Source of the DNA: Bradyrhizobium yuanmingense
GTDB lineage: Bacteria; Pseudomonadota; Alphaproteobacteria; Rhizobiales; Xanthobacteraceae
Direction: 5' to 3'
Length of the DNA: 64,000 nucleotides
Assembly: GCF_029167105.1 (NCBI RefSeq)
Contig: NZ_JARFML010000012.1
Location: 1 to 64,000, forward strand
The notes beneath the pieces were generated by a model that saw only the letters and a list, made by a program, of their open reading frames with translations, had not been told where the DNA came from and made no database searches. A program made the position numbers and the translations under genes. Of this stretch, positions 16,003 through 25,220 are shown piece by piece; the stretch's first letter is position 1; the number at the start of each line of letters is the position of its first letter.

Positions 16003-17154
16003 CTACTTCACCAGCGTGTACTTGCCGTCCTTCACCGTGAGCAGGATGCGCGAGCGCTCGTCGAGGCCGTAGCGGTCCTTTTCGGTGAAGTTGTAGACGC
16101 CCTGGCTCGCCGCCAGCTCCTTCTCCGTCAGCAGCGCCTGGCGGATGGCTTCGCGGAATTCCGGCGTGCCGGGCTTGGCCGTCTTCAACGCCGCCGGAAT
16201 GACGCGCTTGAGAATCTCGAACGCATCAAAGGAATGGCCGGCGAACTGGCTGCGGCTGTTGGGGCCGTACTTTGCCTCGTAGGCGGAGTTCAGCGCGAGG
16301 CCCGGCTTCTTGGTCAGCGCGCTGTCCGGCTGTTCCTCGGGGGCCATGACGGGACCCGAGGCCATCAGCACGCCTTCCGCTGCTTTGCCGGCAATGCGGA
16401 TGAAGTCCATGCTGGCCGCGCCGTGGGTCTGGTAGATCAGGCCCTTGTAGCCGCGTTCGCGCAGCTCGGTCTGCGGCAGCGCGGCCGCGGTGCCGGAGGC
16501 GCCGACCAGGATGGCGTCCGGATTGGCGGCGACGAGCTTCAGCACCTGGCCGGTCACCGAAGTGTCGGGACGAGCGAACCGCTCCTCGTCGACGATCGTC
16601 ATCCCCATCGGCACGGCCTGCGCCTTCAAATCGTTGAACCAGAGGTCGCCGTAGGAATCGGAATAGCCGATGTAGCCGAGCGTCTTCACGCCCTTGGCCT
16701 TCATGTGGTCGTACAGCACCTTGCCGACGATCGGAATCGGCTGCGGCATCGCCACCGACCACTTCATGCGCTCCGGCGTGATCGGGAAGGGTGCCAGACC
16801 GAAGTGCGGGATACCGGCTTCGTTGGCGACATTGGAGACCGCGATGGTCGGCGGCGTCAGCGCCGAGCCCATGATGATGTCGGCCTTGGATTCGGTGACG
16901 AAGCGGCGGGCGTTGGTGGTGGCGGTGGTGGGATCGCCGCCGTCGTCGAGCACGATCACCTTCAGCGGCACGCCTCCGATCTCCTTCGGCACGAATTCCA
17001 GCGCGTTGCGCTCGGGAATGCCGAGGGCCGCACCCGGGCCGGTCGTGGTGGTGGTGATGCCGATGGTGACTTCGCTGGTCTGGGCCAGCGCGGGCAGCGA
17101 CGGCAGGGCCAGCGCAGCCGCAGTGATGGCAGCGGTCAAATAAAAGCGTTTCAT
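16003..17154 (-). CDS. LivK-like ABC transporter substrate-binding protein
   Basis: 383 residues with a cleavable signal peptide (MKRFYLTAAITAAALALPSLPALAQT). The mature protein has the type-I periplasmic binding fold of the branched-chain amino acid/amide family (EVTIGITTTTTGPGAALGIPERNALEF, VIVLDDGGDPTTATTNARRFV). It has no permease or ATPase next door, and in this operon it probably binds an aromatic acid such as coumarate, ferulate or a related compound, as known for LivK-like proteins in aromatic operons. 90 bp downstream of the thioesterase gene and followed by a strong terminator, so it is the last operon gene or has its own promoter. Confidence 0.85.
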   Translation of the reverse strand: MKRFYLTAAITAAALALPSLPALAQTSEVTIGITTTTTGPGAALGIPERNALEFVPKEIGGVPLKVIVLDDGGDPTTATTNARRFVTESKADIIMGSALTPPTIAVSNVANEAGIPHFGLAPFPITPERMKWSVAMPQPIPIVGKVLYDHMKAKGVKTLGYIGYSDSYGDLWFNDLKAQAVPMGMTIVDEERFARPDTSVTGQVLKLVAANPDAILVGASGTAAALPQTELRERGYKGLIYQTHGAASMDFIRIAGKAAEGVLMASGPVMAPEEQPDSALTKKPGLALNSAYEAKYGPNSRSQFAGHSFDAFEILKRVIPAALKTAKPGTPEFREAIRQALLTEKELAASQGVYNFTEKDRYGLDERSRILLTVKDGKYTLVK

Positions 17155-17244
17155 CTATTCCTCCCTTGACGTGTTCATTTGAAAGCAGAAATCGCGGGGT
17201 AATTCAGCCCCGTCTTTTGGTGATGCGGCGATTTAGCTCCGGAC

Positions 17245-17664
17245 TTAACTCCCCGTGAATTTGGCTACCATTTCCGCCGGGAATGGTGCGGATTTCAGCT
17301 TGTCAGGGTTACCGGGATCGCGGCCGACCAGGACGCGGGTCTCGAAACCCTCGATCGCGAGCGCCTCACCCTTGTAGACGTTGTGCTTCACCTCGAAGCT
17401 CGAGCGCTTGATGCTCTCGATTCTGGTCTCGATGGTGATCCAGTCGCCATAGGTCGAGGGGATGTAGAACTTGGCCCGCGTGTCGACCATGGGGATGCCC
17501 ACCAGGCCGTATTTGCGGACCAGGTCCTGCTTGGAGAAGCCGGCGGCTTCGAACAGGGTCGAGGTCGAATCGTCGAACATCGCGAAATAGCGCGGGTAGT
17601 AGACGATGTTCGCGGGGTCGCAATCGCCCCACTGGATCTGGACCTCGCGCCGGTTCACGAACAT
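17245..17664 (-). CDS. 4-hydroxybenzoyl-CoA-type thioesterase
   Basis: 139-residue single hot-dog domain. The motif VQIQWGDCDPANIVYYPRYFAMFDD (residues about 7-31) has the catalytic aspartate of the Pseudomonas-type 4HBT branch. It would hydrolyse an aroyl- or acyl-CoA to the free acid and CoA, releasing the end product of the hydroxycinnamoyl-CoA shortening steps encoded upstream. It begins 23 bp after the SDR gene on the same strand. Confidence 0.85.
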   Translation of the reverse strand: MFVNRREVQIQWGDCDPANIVYYPRYFAMFDDSTSTLFEAAGFSKQDLVRKYGLVGIPMVDTRAKFYIPSTYGDWITIETRIESIKRSSFEVKHNVYKGEALAIEGFETRVLVGRDPGNPDKLKSAPFPAEMVAKFTGS

Positions 17665-17687
17665 CTGACTGGCCTTGATCCGCGAAT

Positions 17688-18449
17688 TTACTTGGGTGCC
17701 ATTCGCAGCGAGCCGTCGAGGCGCACCACCTCGCCGTTCAGGTAGGCATTCTCGACCATGTGCAGCGCGAGCGCGGCGAACTCGTCGGCCTGGCCGAGCC
17801 GGCGCGGGAAGGGGATGGCGGCGGCGAGCGAGTCCTGGGCCTCCTGCGGCAGGTTCGCGAGCAGCGGCGTCAGGAACAGGCCGGGGGCGATCGTCAGCAC
17901 GCGGACGCCGAACTGGGCGAGTTCGCGCGCGATCGGCAACGTCATGCCGACGATGCCGCCCTTGGAGGCCGAATAGGCGGATTGGCCGATCTGGCCGTCA
18001 TAGGCGGCGACGGACGCCGTGTTGATGATGACGCCGCGCTCGCCGGTCGCCTGCGGCTCCAGCTTGGACATTTCGGTGGCGGCGAGGCGCAGCATGTTGA
18101 AGGTGCCGATCAGGTTGACCTTGATCACCTTGTCGAAATCCGACAGCGCCATCGGGCCGTCGCGGCCGACCACGCGCTTGGCAACGCCGATGCCGGCGCA
18201 ATTGACCAGCACGCGCGCCGGGCCATGAGCCTTGGTCGCCTGCGCGATCGCGGCTTCGGCGGAGGCGGCATCGGAAACGTCGCAGGTGACGGCCACGCCC
18301 TTAATCTCCGCCGCGACCGTTTCGGCCAGCTTGGTGTTGAGGTCGCACACCGCGACCTTGGCGCCCTGCGCCGCCAGCTTTCTTGCGGTGGCCGCGCCAA
18401 GTCCCGATGCACCGCCGGTGACGATGGCTGCCTGATCCTTCAACAACAT
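17688..18449 (-). CDS. SDR-family 3-hydroxyacyl-CoA dehydrogenase
   Basis: 253 residues. NAD-binding TGGASGLG at about 11-18, NCAG at about 85 and the catalytic YSASK near residue 155. The sequence is close in style to type-2 3-hydroxyacyl-CoA dehydrogenases (HSD10), with VTCDVSDAASAEAAIAQA and SVAAYDGQIGQSAYSASKG. It should oxidise the 3-hydroxyacyl-CoA made by the crotonase to 3-ketoacyl-CoA with NAD+. Operon position: 25 bp after feruloyl-CoA synthase, 23 bp before the thioesterase. Confidence 0.9.
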   Translation of the reverse strand: MLLKDQAAIVTGGASGLGAATARKLAAQGAKVAVCDLNTKLAETVAAEIKGVAVTCDVSDAASAEAAIAQATKAHGPARVLVNCAGIGVAKRVVGRDGPMALSDFDKVIKVNLIGTFNMLRLAATEMSKLEPQATGERGVIINTASVAAYDGQIGQSAYSASKGGIVGMTLPIARELAQFGVRVLTIAPGLFLTPLLANLPQEAQDSLAAAIPFPRRLGQADEFAALALHMVENAYLNGEVVRLDGSLRMAPK

Positions 18450-18474
18450 GGCGTTCTCCTTTGGCGATATTTTT

Positions 18475-20358
18475 CTAGGCGACCGATATCACACGGTTCG
18501 ACGGATTGGCAGCGTAGAGCTCCTCGATCAGCTCGCCGCGATGCTCCAGCACCGCGCGCTGGTTGATCGAGCCCTTGTCGGTGACTTCGCCCTTGTCGAT
18601 CGATAGCGGCGTGTCCATCAGGATCGCGCGCGTGATCCGTGTCGAGGATCCCGTGGCCTCGCCGAGGAAACGGGTCAGGCGCTCTCTGAAAGCCTCGCGA
18701 ACCAGGCGGTCGCGCGTCGCGACGACGAGATCGTCGGGCGGCAGCGTCGGGTTGATCAGCCGGCAGCCGTCGAGATCGAGCACGACCAGCGCGGAGATCT
18801 CGTCGCGGTTGATGCCGGCGATGATGACGTCGCGCACCAGGGGCGCGCAGGCCGCGGTGAGGCGCGCGCGCAAGGGGCCGACGCTGACCCAGGTGCCGCT
18901 CGCGAGCTTGAAGTCCTCGCTGACGCGGCCGTCGAAATCGAAGCCGGCGTTGAAATCATCGGGATCGGCGGGCTTGAGCGCATCACCCATCTTGTAAAAT
19001 CCTTCCTCGTCGAAGGATTTTGCCGTGATGTCGGGTTGGCGCCAGTAGCCGGGCATCACGTTCGGCCCCTTGGCGCGCACTTCCAGCTTGCCGTTGTTCG
19101 GCACCAGCTTGGCGTCGTTGCCGGAGACGGGCAGGCCGACATGGCCGGAGCGGCTGGTGCGCGGATTGACCGACATGAAGAACGGCGCGGTCTCGGTCGC
19201 GCCGAGACCGGTCAGCATCGGCACGCGATAGCCCTTCTCCCTCGCTGCGAGCTCGTCGAGGCTGTCCCAGACGAACGGCGACAGCGCCGCGCCTGAGAAG
19301 AACATCGCATGCAGCCGGTCGAAGAATTTTGCGCGCAAGCCCTGGTCGTCGCGCAGATAGGGCAGCAGTGATTCATAGCCCTTGGGCACGTTGAAATAGA
19401 CCGTTGGCGAAATTTCCCGGAGATTGCGCACGGTCTCCTCGATGCCGCCGGGCACCGGCTTGCCGGCGTCCAGATACATCGAGCCGCCGTTGTAGAGCGT
19501 CAGGCCGATATTGTGATTGCCGCCGAAGGTGTGATTCCACGGCAGCCAATCGATGATGACCGGCGGCTCGTCCTTCAGGAAGGCGAGCGTCTCGCGCAGC
19601 ATCACCTGGTTGGCGCAGATCATGCGCTGGGTGTTGATGACGGCCTTGGGATTGCCGGTCGAGCCCGATGTCAGCAGGAATTTTGCGATCGTGTCGGGGC
19701 CGATCCTGCCATGTACCGCGTCGAGATCGCCGCGGATCGGCGTCGCCATCAGGTCGGCCAGCAGGGTGACGTCGCGGCCCGGCACATGGCCATAGGACGC
19801 GGCGATCTCGGTGCCGAGCGAGACGTTGGCGGCGAGCGCATCGGCGAACTTGTCGGCATCGTCGGCGAAGACGAGGCCGGGCGTCAGCAGCTTCATCAGA
19901 TAGGACAGCTTGCCGTAGTCCTTCGATACCAGCGAATAGGCCGGCGACACCGGGCAGAACGGAACGCCGGCGTAGAACGCGCCGAAGGCGAGGAGCGCGT
20001 GGTCGATCGAATTGCCGGAGAGGATGACGACCGGCCGCTCCGCCGACAGGCCGCGCTGGATCAACGCGCAGGCGATGTGACGGCTCGCGGTGAGCAGCTC
20101 GGCATAGGTGATCTTGCGCCAGCCGCGACCGCCTTCGCGCTCGGCCATGAAGACGCGGTCTGGCGTCGTCGTGGCCCAATGATGCAGGCGGTCGGTGATG
20201 CGGACCGGATAGTCGCCGAGCGGCTGCTTTGGCCGCAGGTAAATCGTGCCGTCGTCGCGCCGCTCGATGTTGACGACGGGATTGCCGAACGAGATGGGCC
20301 GCAGCGGGAAATTGCTCGCGCCGCGCTCCATGCCGGAAGAGGACGGCTGGGCGCTCAT
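18475..20358 (-). CDS. fcs: Feruloyl-CoA synthase
   Basis: 627-residue ANL enzyme. Motifs include LLTSGSTGNPKAVINT (P-loop-like, about residue 225), LPWNHTFGGNHNIG, GLGATETAPF and GFYKMGDALKPADPDD. The long C-terminal domain lacks the common NPSGK lysine motif and reads DKGEVTDKGSINQRAVLEHR instead, as is typical of this family. It activates ferulate, coumarate or caffeate to the CoA ester with ATP in the cytosol. ATG at 20358 is 10 bp from the crotonase stop, so the two are translationally close. It leads the SDR and thioesterase genes. Confidence 0.9.
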   Translation of the reverse strand: MSAQPSSSGMERGASNFPLRPISFGNPVVNIERRDDGTIYLRPKQPLGDYPVRITDRLHHWATTTPDRVFMAEREGGRGWRKITYAELLTASRHIACALIQRGLSAERPVVILSGNSIDHALLAFGAFYAGVPFCPVSPAYSLVSKDYGKLSYLMKLLTPGLVFADDADKFADALAANVSLGTEIAASYGHVPGRDVTLLADLMATPIRGDLDAVHGRIGPDTIAKFLLTSGSTGNPKAVINTQRMICANQVMLRETLAFLKDEPPVIIDWLPWNHTFGGNHNIGLTLYNGGSMYLDAGKPVPGGIEETVRNLREISPTVYFNVPKGYESLLPYLRDDQGLRAKFFDRLHAMFFSGAALSPFVWDSLDELAAREKGYRVPMLTGLGATETAPFFMSVNPRTSRSGHVGLPVSGNDAKLVPNNGKLEVRAKGPNVMPGYWRQPDITAKSFDEEGFYKMGDALKPADPDDFNAGFDFDGRVSEDFKLASGTWVSVGPLRARLTAACAPLVRDVIIAGINRDEISALVVLDLDGCRLINPTLPPDDLVVATRDRLVREAFRERLTRFLGEATGSSTRITRAILMDTPLSIDKGEVTDKGSINQRAVLEHRGELIEELYAANPSNRVISVA

Positions 20359-20368
20359 GACTTTACGC

Positions 20369-21178
20369 TCATGATTTGGGCTTCACCTTCGCGGTCTTGT
20401 GCTCGAGGAATTCGCGGATCCGCCGCTTGGCCTCCTTGTCGCTCTGCGCGACGGTGGCCATCAGCGACTCCATCAACAGACCGGTCTGCGGATTGGCCTC
20501 TGCGATCATCGGCAGCGCCTGGAGCACAGCGAAATTCGTCAGCGGGGCGTTGGACGCCACCTTGGTCGCAAGCTCCAGCGCTTTGCCGAGCCCGTTGCCG
20601 GCCTCCGTCAGATATTGCGCAAAGCCGTAGGACGCGCCCTCGGTCGCGCTGTAGACGCGTCCCGTCAGCATCATGTCCATCATCCGGGCAACGCCGATCA
20701 GCCGCGGCAGCCGCACCGAGCCGCCGCCGCCGACGAAAATGCCGCGCTGCCCCTCCGGCAGCGCGAAATAGGTCGAGGGCTCGGCGACGCGGATATGGGC
20801 CGCACAGGCCAGCTCGAGCCCGCCGCCGATCACGGCGCCCCGGAGCGCCGCGATGACGGGCACGCGGCTGTACTGGATGCGGTCGAACACGCGGTGCCAC
20901 ATCTGGGAGTGCAGCAGCCCGCCGGTGGCGTCATGCTCGGTCAGCTCGGAGAGGTCGAGGCCACTGGAGAAATGGTCGCCGATGCCGTGGATGACGACCG
21001 CGCCGACATCCTCGGGCAGGTTCGCAAAACACTCGCCGATTTCCAGGATGATGCCGTCATTGAGCGCATTGCGCTTGGCCGGCCGGTTCAGACCCACGGT
21101 CAGAACCCGGTCCGCCCGCTCGAACCGGAGTAGCTCGGAGGCGCCCGCGTTCGCGGTATCGGCGTTTCCTTGTGTCAT
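20369..21178 (-). CDS. Crotonase-family enoyl-CoA hydratase of the hydroxycinnamate operon
   Basis: 269 residues. Oxyanion-hole segments GIGDHFSSGLDLSELTE (about residue 65) and ALRGAVIGGGLELACAAHIRVAE (about 108) fit crotonases; ALPEGQRGIFVGGGGSVRLPRLIG supplies the second acid position (Glu in PEGQ). It probably hydrates feruloyl- or coumaroyl-CoA, giving a beta-hydroxyacyl-CoA for the SDR or, if it is a hydratase-lyase, the aldehyde plus acetyl-CoA. First gene of the operon; a 15-bp inverted repeat lies just upstream. Confidence 0.85.
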   Translation of the reverse strand: MTQGNADTANAGASELLRFERADRVLTVGLNRPAKRNALNDGIILEIGECFANLPEDVGAVVIHGIGDHFSSGLDLSELTEHDATGGLLHSQMWHRVFDRIQYSRVPVIAALRGAVIGGGLELACAAHIRVAEPSTYFALPEGQRGIFVGGGGSVRLPRLIGVARMMDMMLTGRVYSATEGASYGFAQYLTEAGNGLGKALELATKVASNAPLTNFAVLQALPMIAEANPQTGLLMESLMATVAQSDKEAKRRIREFLEHKTAKVKPKS

Positions 21179-21197
21179 TTGCGTCCTTGTCAGAATA

Positions 21198-21212
21198 GTT
21201 ATGTTGTATAAC
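21198..21212. promoter_or_regulatory. Inverted repeat GTTAT-GTTGT-ATAAC, likely operator of the hydroxycinnamate operon
   Basis: A perfect 5+5 inverted repeat in AT-rich DNA 20 bp upstream of the crotonase start. Its position over the probable promoter and MarR-like size fit coumaroyl/feruloyl-CoA-responsive MarR repressors known from such operons, but no MarR gene is in this window. Confidence 0.45.
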
Positions 21213-21305
21213 GAATTTTGGGGGAGTCAAGGTGGGGCGCAGCCCCGTGGGCGTGGCCCCATTCCTCTCCGCCAGGACCGGGGCGAGCGAGAGAGCGGTG
21301 CAGGC

Positions 21306-22151
21306 CTAGTCTCGCGCCACAAACTTCGCGAACGCATCGGCGTAATCCGGATGCCAGCGCGACAATGGCGGGCGGTTCTCGACGATGTCGCCAGCCGCCC
21401 AGAGCATGCGCTTTTCGTCGAGCGCCCGCGGCACGTCATTGTCCGGGCAGAGAATGTAGAAATCGCCGGCCTCCAGCCGCGCCAGCATGAAATCGACCGT
21501 CTGCTCCGGCGTCCAGGCGCCGGCCGGCTTCTCGGTGCGTCCCTTTGCGGTCAGGCCGGTGAAGACGAAGCCGGGGATCAAGAGGTGTGCCGTGACGCGA
21601 CAATCCTTCGTGTTGCGCAACTCGTGCTGGAGCGCCTCGGTGAACGCCTTCACGCCGGCCTTGGAGACGTTGTAGGCGGGATCGCCGGGCGGCGTGGTGA
21701 TGCCCTGCTTGGAACCGGTGTTGATGATGAGGCCGCGCCTGCCACGGGCGATCATGTTGGGTGCGAAGATGCGCGAGCCGTTGATGATGCCCCACATGTT
21801 GACGGCGATAATGCGCTGCCAATTGTCCGGCGCGTCGAAGAAGGTGCTGCCGGGCTGAATGCCGGCATTGTTCATGAGGACATCGGTGCCGCCGAACCGC
21901 TCGTGGACGGCGCGCTCGAGTTCCGTCACGCTCTCGATCTTGCTGACATCGACGGCCGAGGTCATGACGTTTGCGGCAGATGTGACCGATGACAGTTTTG
22001 TTGCAGCTTCTGCCAGGCGTGTCTCGTCGACGTCAGCGATACACACCTTCATTCCAGCGCGCGCAAATGCCGCGGCGGCGGCAAATCCGATGCCGGCTGC
22101 GCCACCCGTGATCACCGCAACATTGTCCTTGACGATGGCTGGATGTGACAT
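21306..22151 (-). CDS. SDR-family oxidoreductase
   Basis: 281 residues. Cofactor motif TGGAAGIG (about 14-21), acidic residue after beta-2 (IADVDE) pointing to NAD(H), NNAG (about 92) and YNVSK catalytic pair (about 170). It carries an extended C-terminus (ILCPDNDVPRALDEKRMLWAAGDIVENRPPLSRWHPDY). Substrate unknown. ATG at 22151 (MSHPAIVKDN) is preferred to the longer frame to 22214. Upstream of, but 127 bp from, the crotonase gene on the same strand, and divergent from the aldehyde dehydrogenase. Confidence 0.85.
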   Translation of the reverse strand: MSHPAIVKDNVAVITGGAAGIGFAAAAAFARAGMKVCIADVDETRLAEAATKLSSVTSAANVMTSAVDVSKIESVTELERAVHERFGGTDVLMNNAGIQPGSTFFDAPDNWQRIIAVNMWGIINGSRIFAPNMIARGRRGLIINTGSKQGITTPPGDPAYNVSKAGVKAFTEALQHELRNTKDCRVTAHLLIPGFVFTGLTAKGRTEKPAGAWTPEQTVDFMLARLEAGDFYILCPDNDVPRALDEKRMLWAAGDIVENRPPLSRWHPDYADAFAKFVARD

Positions 22152-22332
22152 CGAGCGTCTCCGTGGAAAGCCTTCAGCCGAGCTATAGCATGGCAGCCGT
22201 GCGACCCTGCACAAGTCGGCATGGGTGGTCTTCGTTCCGCGCTGCCTTTACGCCTATCAGGCGCGGCTGTATCCTCGGCCGAACGATCCCGCCCAGATCG
22301 AACCAATCAATCACCTGACAGGGAGTGCAGCC

Positions 22333-23829
22333 ATGGCTGTGTCGCAGGCTATTCCGATCACGCGCCATCCGTTCGCCAACGGGTCCTACAAGCAGATGCT
22401 GATCGACGGCAAGTGGGTCGATGCAGCCTCGGGCAAGCGCTTCGAGACCCGCAATCCCGCCACCGGCGAGCTGCTCGCAACCGTCGCCGAAGGCGACAAG
22501 GAAGACATCGATCGTGCGGTCGCCGCCGCGCGCCGCGCCTTCGAAGGTCCGTGGAGCAAGGTCAAGCCGTTCGAGCGGCAGAACCTGCTCCTGAGGCTCG
22601 CCGATCTCGTCGAGAAGAATTTCGACGAATTGTCGCAGCTCGACACGCTCGACATGGGCGCGCCGCTGAGCCGCACCCGTGCCTACCGCCTGCGCGCCGT
22701 CGGCATGCTGCGCTATTACGCCGGCCAGACCACCGCGATTCACGGTGAGACCATCGAGAACTCGCTGCCTGGCGAGATCTTCTCCTACACGCTGAAGGAG
22801 CCGGTCGGTGTCGTCGGCGCCATCATTCCCTGGAACGGGCCGCTGACCGCGACGATCTGGAAGATCGGCCCGGCGATCGCGACCGGCTGCACCGTGGTGC
22901 TCAAGCCTGCCGAAGAAGCGCCGCTGACCTCGCTGCGCATCGCTGAGCTCGCGCTGGAAGCGGGCGTGCCGCCCGGTGTCATCAACGTCGTTCCCGGCTA
23001 TGGCGAGACCGCGGGCGCGGCGCTCGCCTCGCACCACGACGTCGACAAGGTCGCATTCACCGGCTCGCATGTCACGGGCCAGTCGATCATCCGTGCCTCC
23101 GCCGGCAACCTCAAGCGCGTCTCGCTCGAGCTCGGCGGCAAGTCGCCGGACATCGTGTTCGCCGATGCCGATCTCGACGCCGCCGTGCCGGGCGCGGCGA
23201 TGGCGGTGTTCGCCAATTCGGGGCAGATCTGCAGCGCCGGCACGCGCCTGTTCGTCGAGCAGTCGATCTACGACGAGTTCGTCGGCCGCGTCGCCGAGTT
23301 CGGCAAGAAGCTGCAGGTCGGCAACGGCCTCGATCCGAACGTGCAGATCGGCCCGCTGGTCTCCGAGCAGCAGCTCGAGCGCGTCACCGGCTATCTCGAC
23401 ATCGGCCAGAAGGAAGGTGCGAAGGCGCTCGCCGGCGGCGGACGCGTCACCGAAGGCGCATTGTCGAAGGGCTTCTTCGTCTCACCGACGGTGTTCGCGG
23501 GCGTCGAGGACAACATGCGCATCGCGCAGGAGGAAATTTTCGGTCCCGTCATCTCCGCGATCGCGTTCAAGGACATGGACGAGCTGGTCAAGCGCGCCAA
23601 CAACACCACGTTCGGTCTCGGCTCCGGCCTGTGGACGCGCGACGTCAGCAAGGCCCATGCGGTGGCGAAACGCCTGCGTGCCGGCTCGGTGTGGGTCAAT
23701 TGCTACCAGGCGATGGACCCGGCCGTGCCGTTCGGCGGCTACAAGATGAGCGGCTACGGCCGTGAATCCGGCAAGCAGCACGTCGAGGAATATCTCAATG
23801 TGAAAGCCGTCTGGATCAAGACGGCCTAG
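22333..23829 (+). CDS. NAD(P)-dependent aldehyde dehydrogenase
   Basis: 498-residue ALDH. Catalytic glutamate in LELGGKSPDIVF (about residue 262) and nucleophilic cysteine in NSGQICSAGTRLF (about 297) are both present, as is IIPWNGPLT (about 160) and the C-terminal FGGYKMSGYGRE. It oxidises an aldehyde to the acid; a benzaldehyde-type substrate such as vanillin is possible because feruloyl-CoA genes and a benzoylformate-decarboxylase-like enzyme are close, but this is inference. ATG 22333 follows AGGGAG; the frame continues upstream to 22225 without sense. Divergent from the SDR. Confidence 0.9.
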   Translation: MAVSQAIPITRHPFANGSYKQMLIDGKWVDAASGKRFETRNPATGELLATVAEGDKEDIDRAVAAARRAFEGPWSKVKPFERQNLLLRLADLVEKNFDELSQLDTLDMGAPLSRTRAYRLRAVGMLRYYAGQTTAIHGETIENSLPGEIFSYTLKEPVGVVGAIIPWNGPLTATIWKIGPAIATGCTVVLKPAEEAPLTSLRIAELALEAGVPPGVINVVPGYGETAGAALASHHDVDKVAFTGSHVTGQSIIRASAGNLKRVSLELGGKSPDIVFADADLDAAVPGAAMAVFANSGQICSAGTRLFVEQSIYDEFVGRVAEFGKKLQVGNGLDPNVQIGPLVSEQQLERVTGYLDIGQKEGAKALAGGGRVTEGALSKGFFVSPTVFAGVEDNMRIAQEEIFGPVISAIAFKDMDELVKRANNTTFGLGSGLWTRDVSKAHAVAKRLRAGSVWVNCYQAMDPAVPFGGYKMSGYGRESGKQHVEEYLNVKAVWIKTA

Positions 23830-23941
23830 AGTCCCTCCTGCGTTTCGCGGCGAGGAATTTCCTTCGTGGGGGCGGCGCCTTTTCCGGGTGTCGCCCCCCG
23901 CTATAAGATCGTCGTCTTACCAAGCTCCAGTTGAGGCCAGC

Positions 23942-25069
23942 ATGAAATTCGAAGCGTTATTCCAGCCGTTGCAGGTCGGTCCCTACAAGCTCGCGCATCG
24001 CGTTGCGATGGCGCCGCTAACGCGCATGCGGGCCGAGCGCGACACTTTTGCACCGCGGCCGCTCAATGCCGAATATTACGGCCAGCGCGCGACGAAGGGC
24101 GGCCTGATCATCGCCGAAGCCTCGCCGGTGCTCTCGCACGGCCGCGGCAATCCGGCGACACCCGGCATCTATTCGGAGGCGCAAGTAGCGGGCTGGCGCA
24201 AGGTGACGGATGCCGTGCACGCCAAGGGCGGCATCATCTTCCTCCAGCTCTGGCATGTCGGTCGCGTCTCTCATTCCTCCTTCCATGGCGGTGAGCTGCC
24301 GGTTTCGGCCTCGGCAATTCCGATCAAGGCCGAAGGCATGAAGGCGATGACGGCCGACGGCAAGATCGCCGACTACGAGACGCCGCGCGCGCTGGAGACT
24401 GATGAGGTGAAGGGCATCGTGGAAGCGTTCCGGCAGGGTGCCAAGAATGCGCTCGCCGCCGGCTTCGACGGCGTCGAGATCCACGGCGCCAACGGCTATT
24501 TGCTCGAGCAATTCCTGCAATCGCGCAGCAACCAGCGCACCGATCAATATGGCGGCGGAATCGAGAACCGTGCCCGCCTTCTGCTCGAGGTCACGCAGGC
24601 CGCGATCGACGTCTGGGGCGCAAACCGCGTCGCGGTGCGGCTGTCGCCCCACGGCATCGCCAATGATTCCGGCGAGCCCGATCCGATGCCGCTCTACACG
24701 CACGTGGTGAAGACGCTCGACAAGCTGGGTCTCGCCTATCTGCATCTCATCGAGCCGCGCTCGAGCGGCGCGGGCCGCGCCGAGGTCAACTGGCAGAACG
24801 TGCCCTCCGCCATGGTGCTGTTCCGCCCGCTCTACAGCGGCGTCTTGATGACGGCCGGCGGCTTCACCGGCGAGACTGCGAATGCGGCGATCGCGGAAGG
24901 CCACGCCGACATCATCGCCTTCGGCCGCATCTTCATCTCCAATCCGGATCTACCGCGGCGTCTTGAGCACGGCTACCCGATCACGCCTTACAACCGCGCG
25001 ACCTTCTACGGCGGCGAGGAGAAGGGGTACACGGATTATCCGGCGTATGACGAGTTGACGCCGGCTTGA
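23942..25069 (+). CDS. nemA: Old yellow enzyme-family alkene reductase (NemA-like)
   Basis: 375-residue FMN TIM barrel. Typical motifs: MAPLTRMRA (about 22), QLWHVGRVSH (about 102), the active-site HGANGYLLEQFLQSRSNQR with the catalytic tyrosine (about 181) and ADIIAFGRIFISNPDLPRRL for phosphate binding (about 322). It reduces activated C=C bonds of enones, maleimides or nitro-compounds with NAD(P)H. Likely cytosolic stress or xenobiotic detoxification. Start ATG 23942 follows GAGGCCAGC. A palindromic repeat begins 4 bp past the stop. Confidence 0.9.
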   Translation: MKFEALFQPLQVGPYKLAHRVAMAPLTRMRAERDTFAPRPLNAEYYGQRATKGGLIIAEASPVLSHGRGNPATPGIYSEAQVAGWRKVTDAVHAKGGIIFLQLWHVGRVSHSSFHGGELPVSASAIPIKAEGMKAMTADGKIADYETPRALETDEVKGIVEAFRQGAKNALAAGFDGVEIHGANGYLLEQFLQSRSNQRTDQYGGGIENRARLLLEVTQAAIDVWGANRVAVRLSPHGIANDSGEPDPMPLYTHVVKTLDKLGLAYLHLIEPRSSGAGRAEVNWQNVPSAMVLFRPLYSGVLMTAGGFTGETANAAIAEGHADIIAFGRIFISNPDLPRRLEHGYPITPYNRATFYGGEEKGYTDYPAYDELTPA

Positions 25070-25072
25070 TCT

Positions 25073-25177
25073 GTCATTCCGGGGCGCGACGAAGTCGCGA
25101 ACCCGGAATCCATCGGGCCGCATACCTGGACGTGGGATGGATTCCGGGCTCGATGCTTCGCATCGCCCCGGAATGAC
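25073..25177. repeat. Intergenic palindromic repeat, GTCATTCCGGGG family
   Basis: 105-bp element with perfect 14-bp terminal arms GTCATTCCGGGGCG and CGCCCCGGAATGAC, plus inner inverted arms around CCGGAATCCAT and ATGGATTCCGG. Related elements lie at 34094-34192 and, more diverged, 35133-35213. It directly follows the alkene reductase stop codon and could form a very stable hairpin in RNA. Confidence 0.8.
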
Positions 25178-25220
25178 GAGCTTGATTCGCTGCGCTCGCA
25201 ATGACGACGGAGAGACGTCC

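Noticed and set aside
17188..17220. CGGGG-loop-CCCCG hairpin with a TCTTTT tail on the plus strand
   Set aside because: Faces the wrong way for the minus-strand operon and has only a 5-bp stem.
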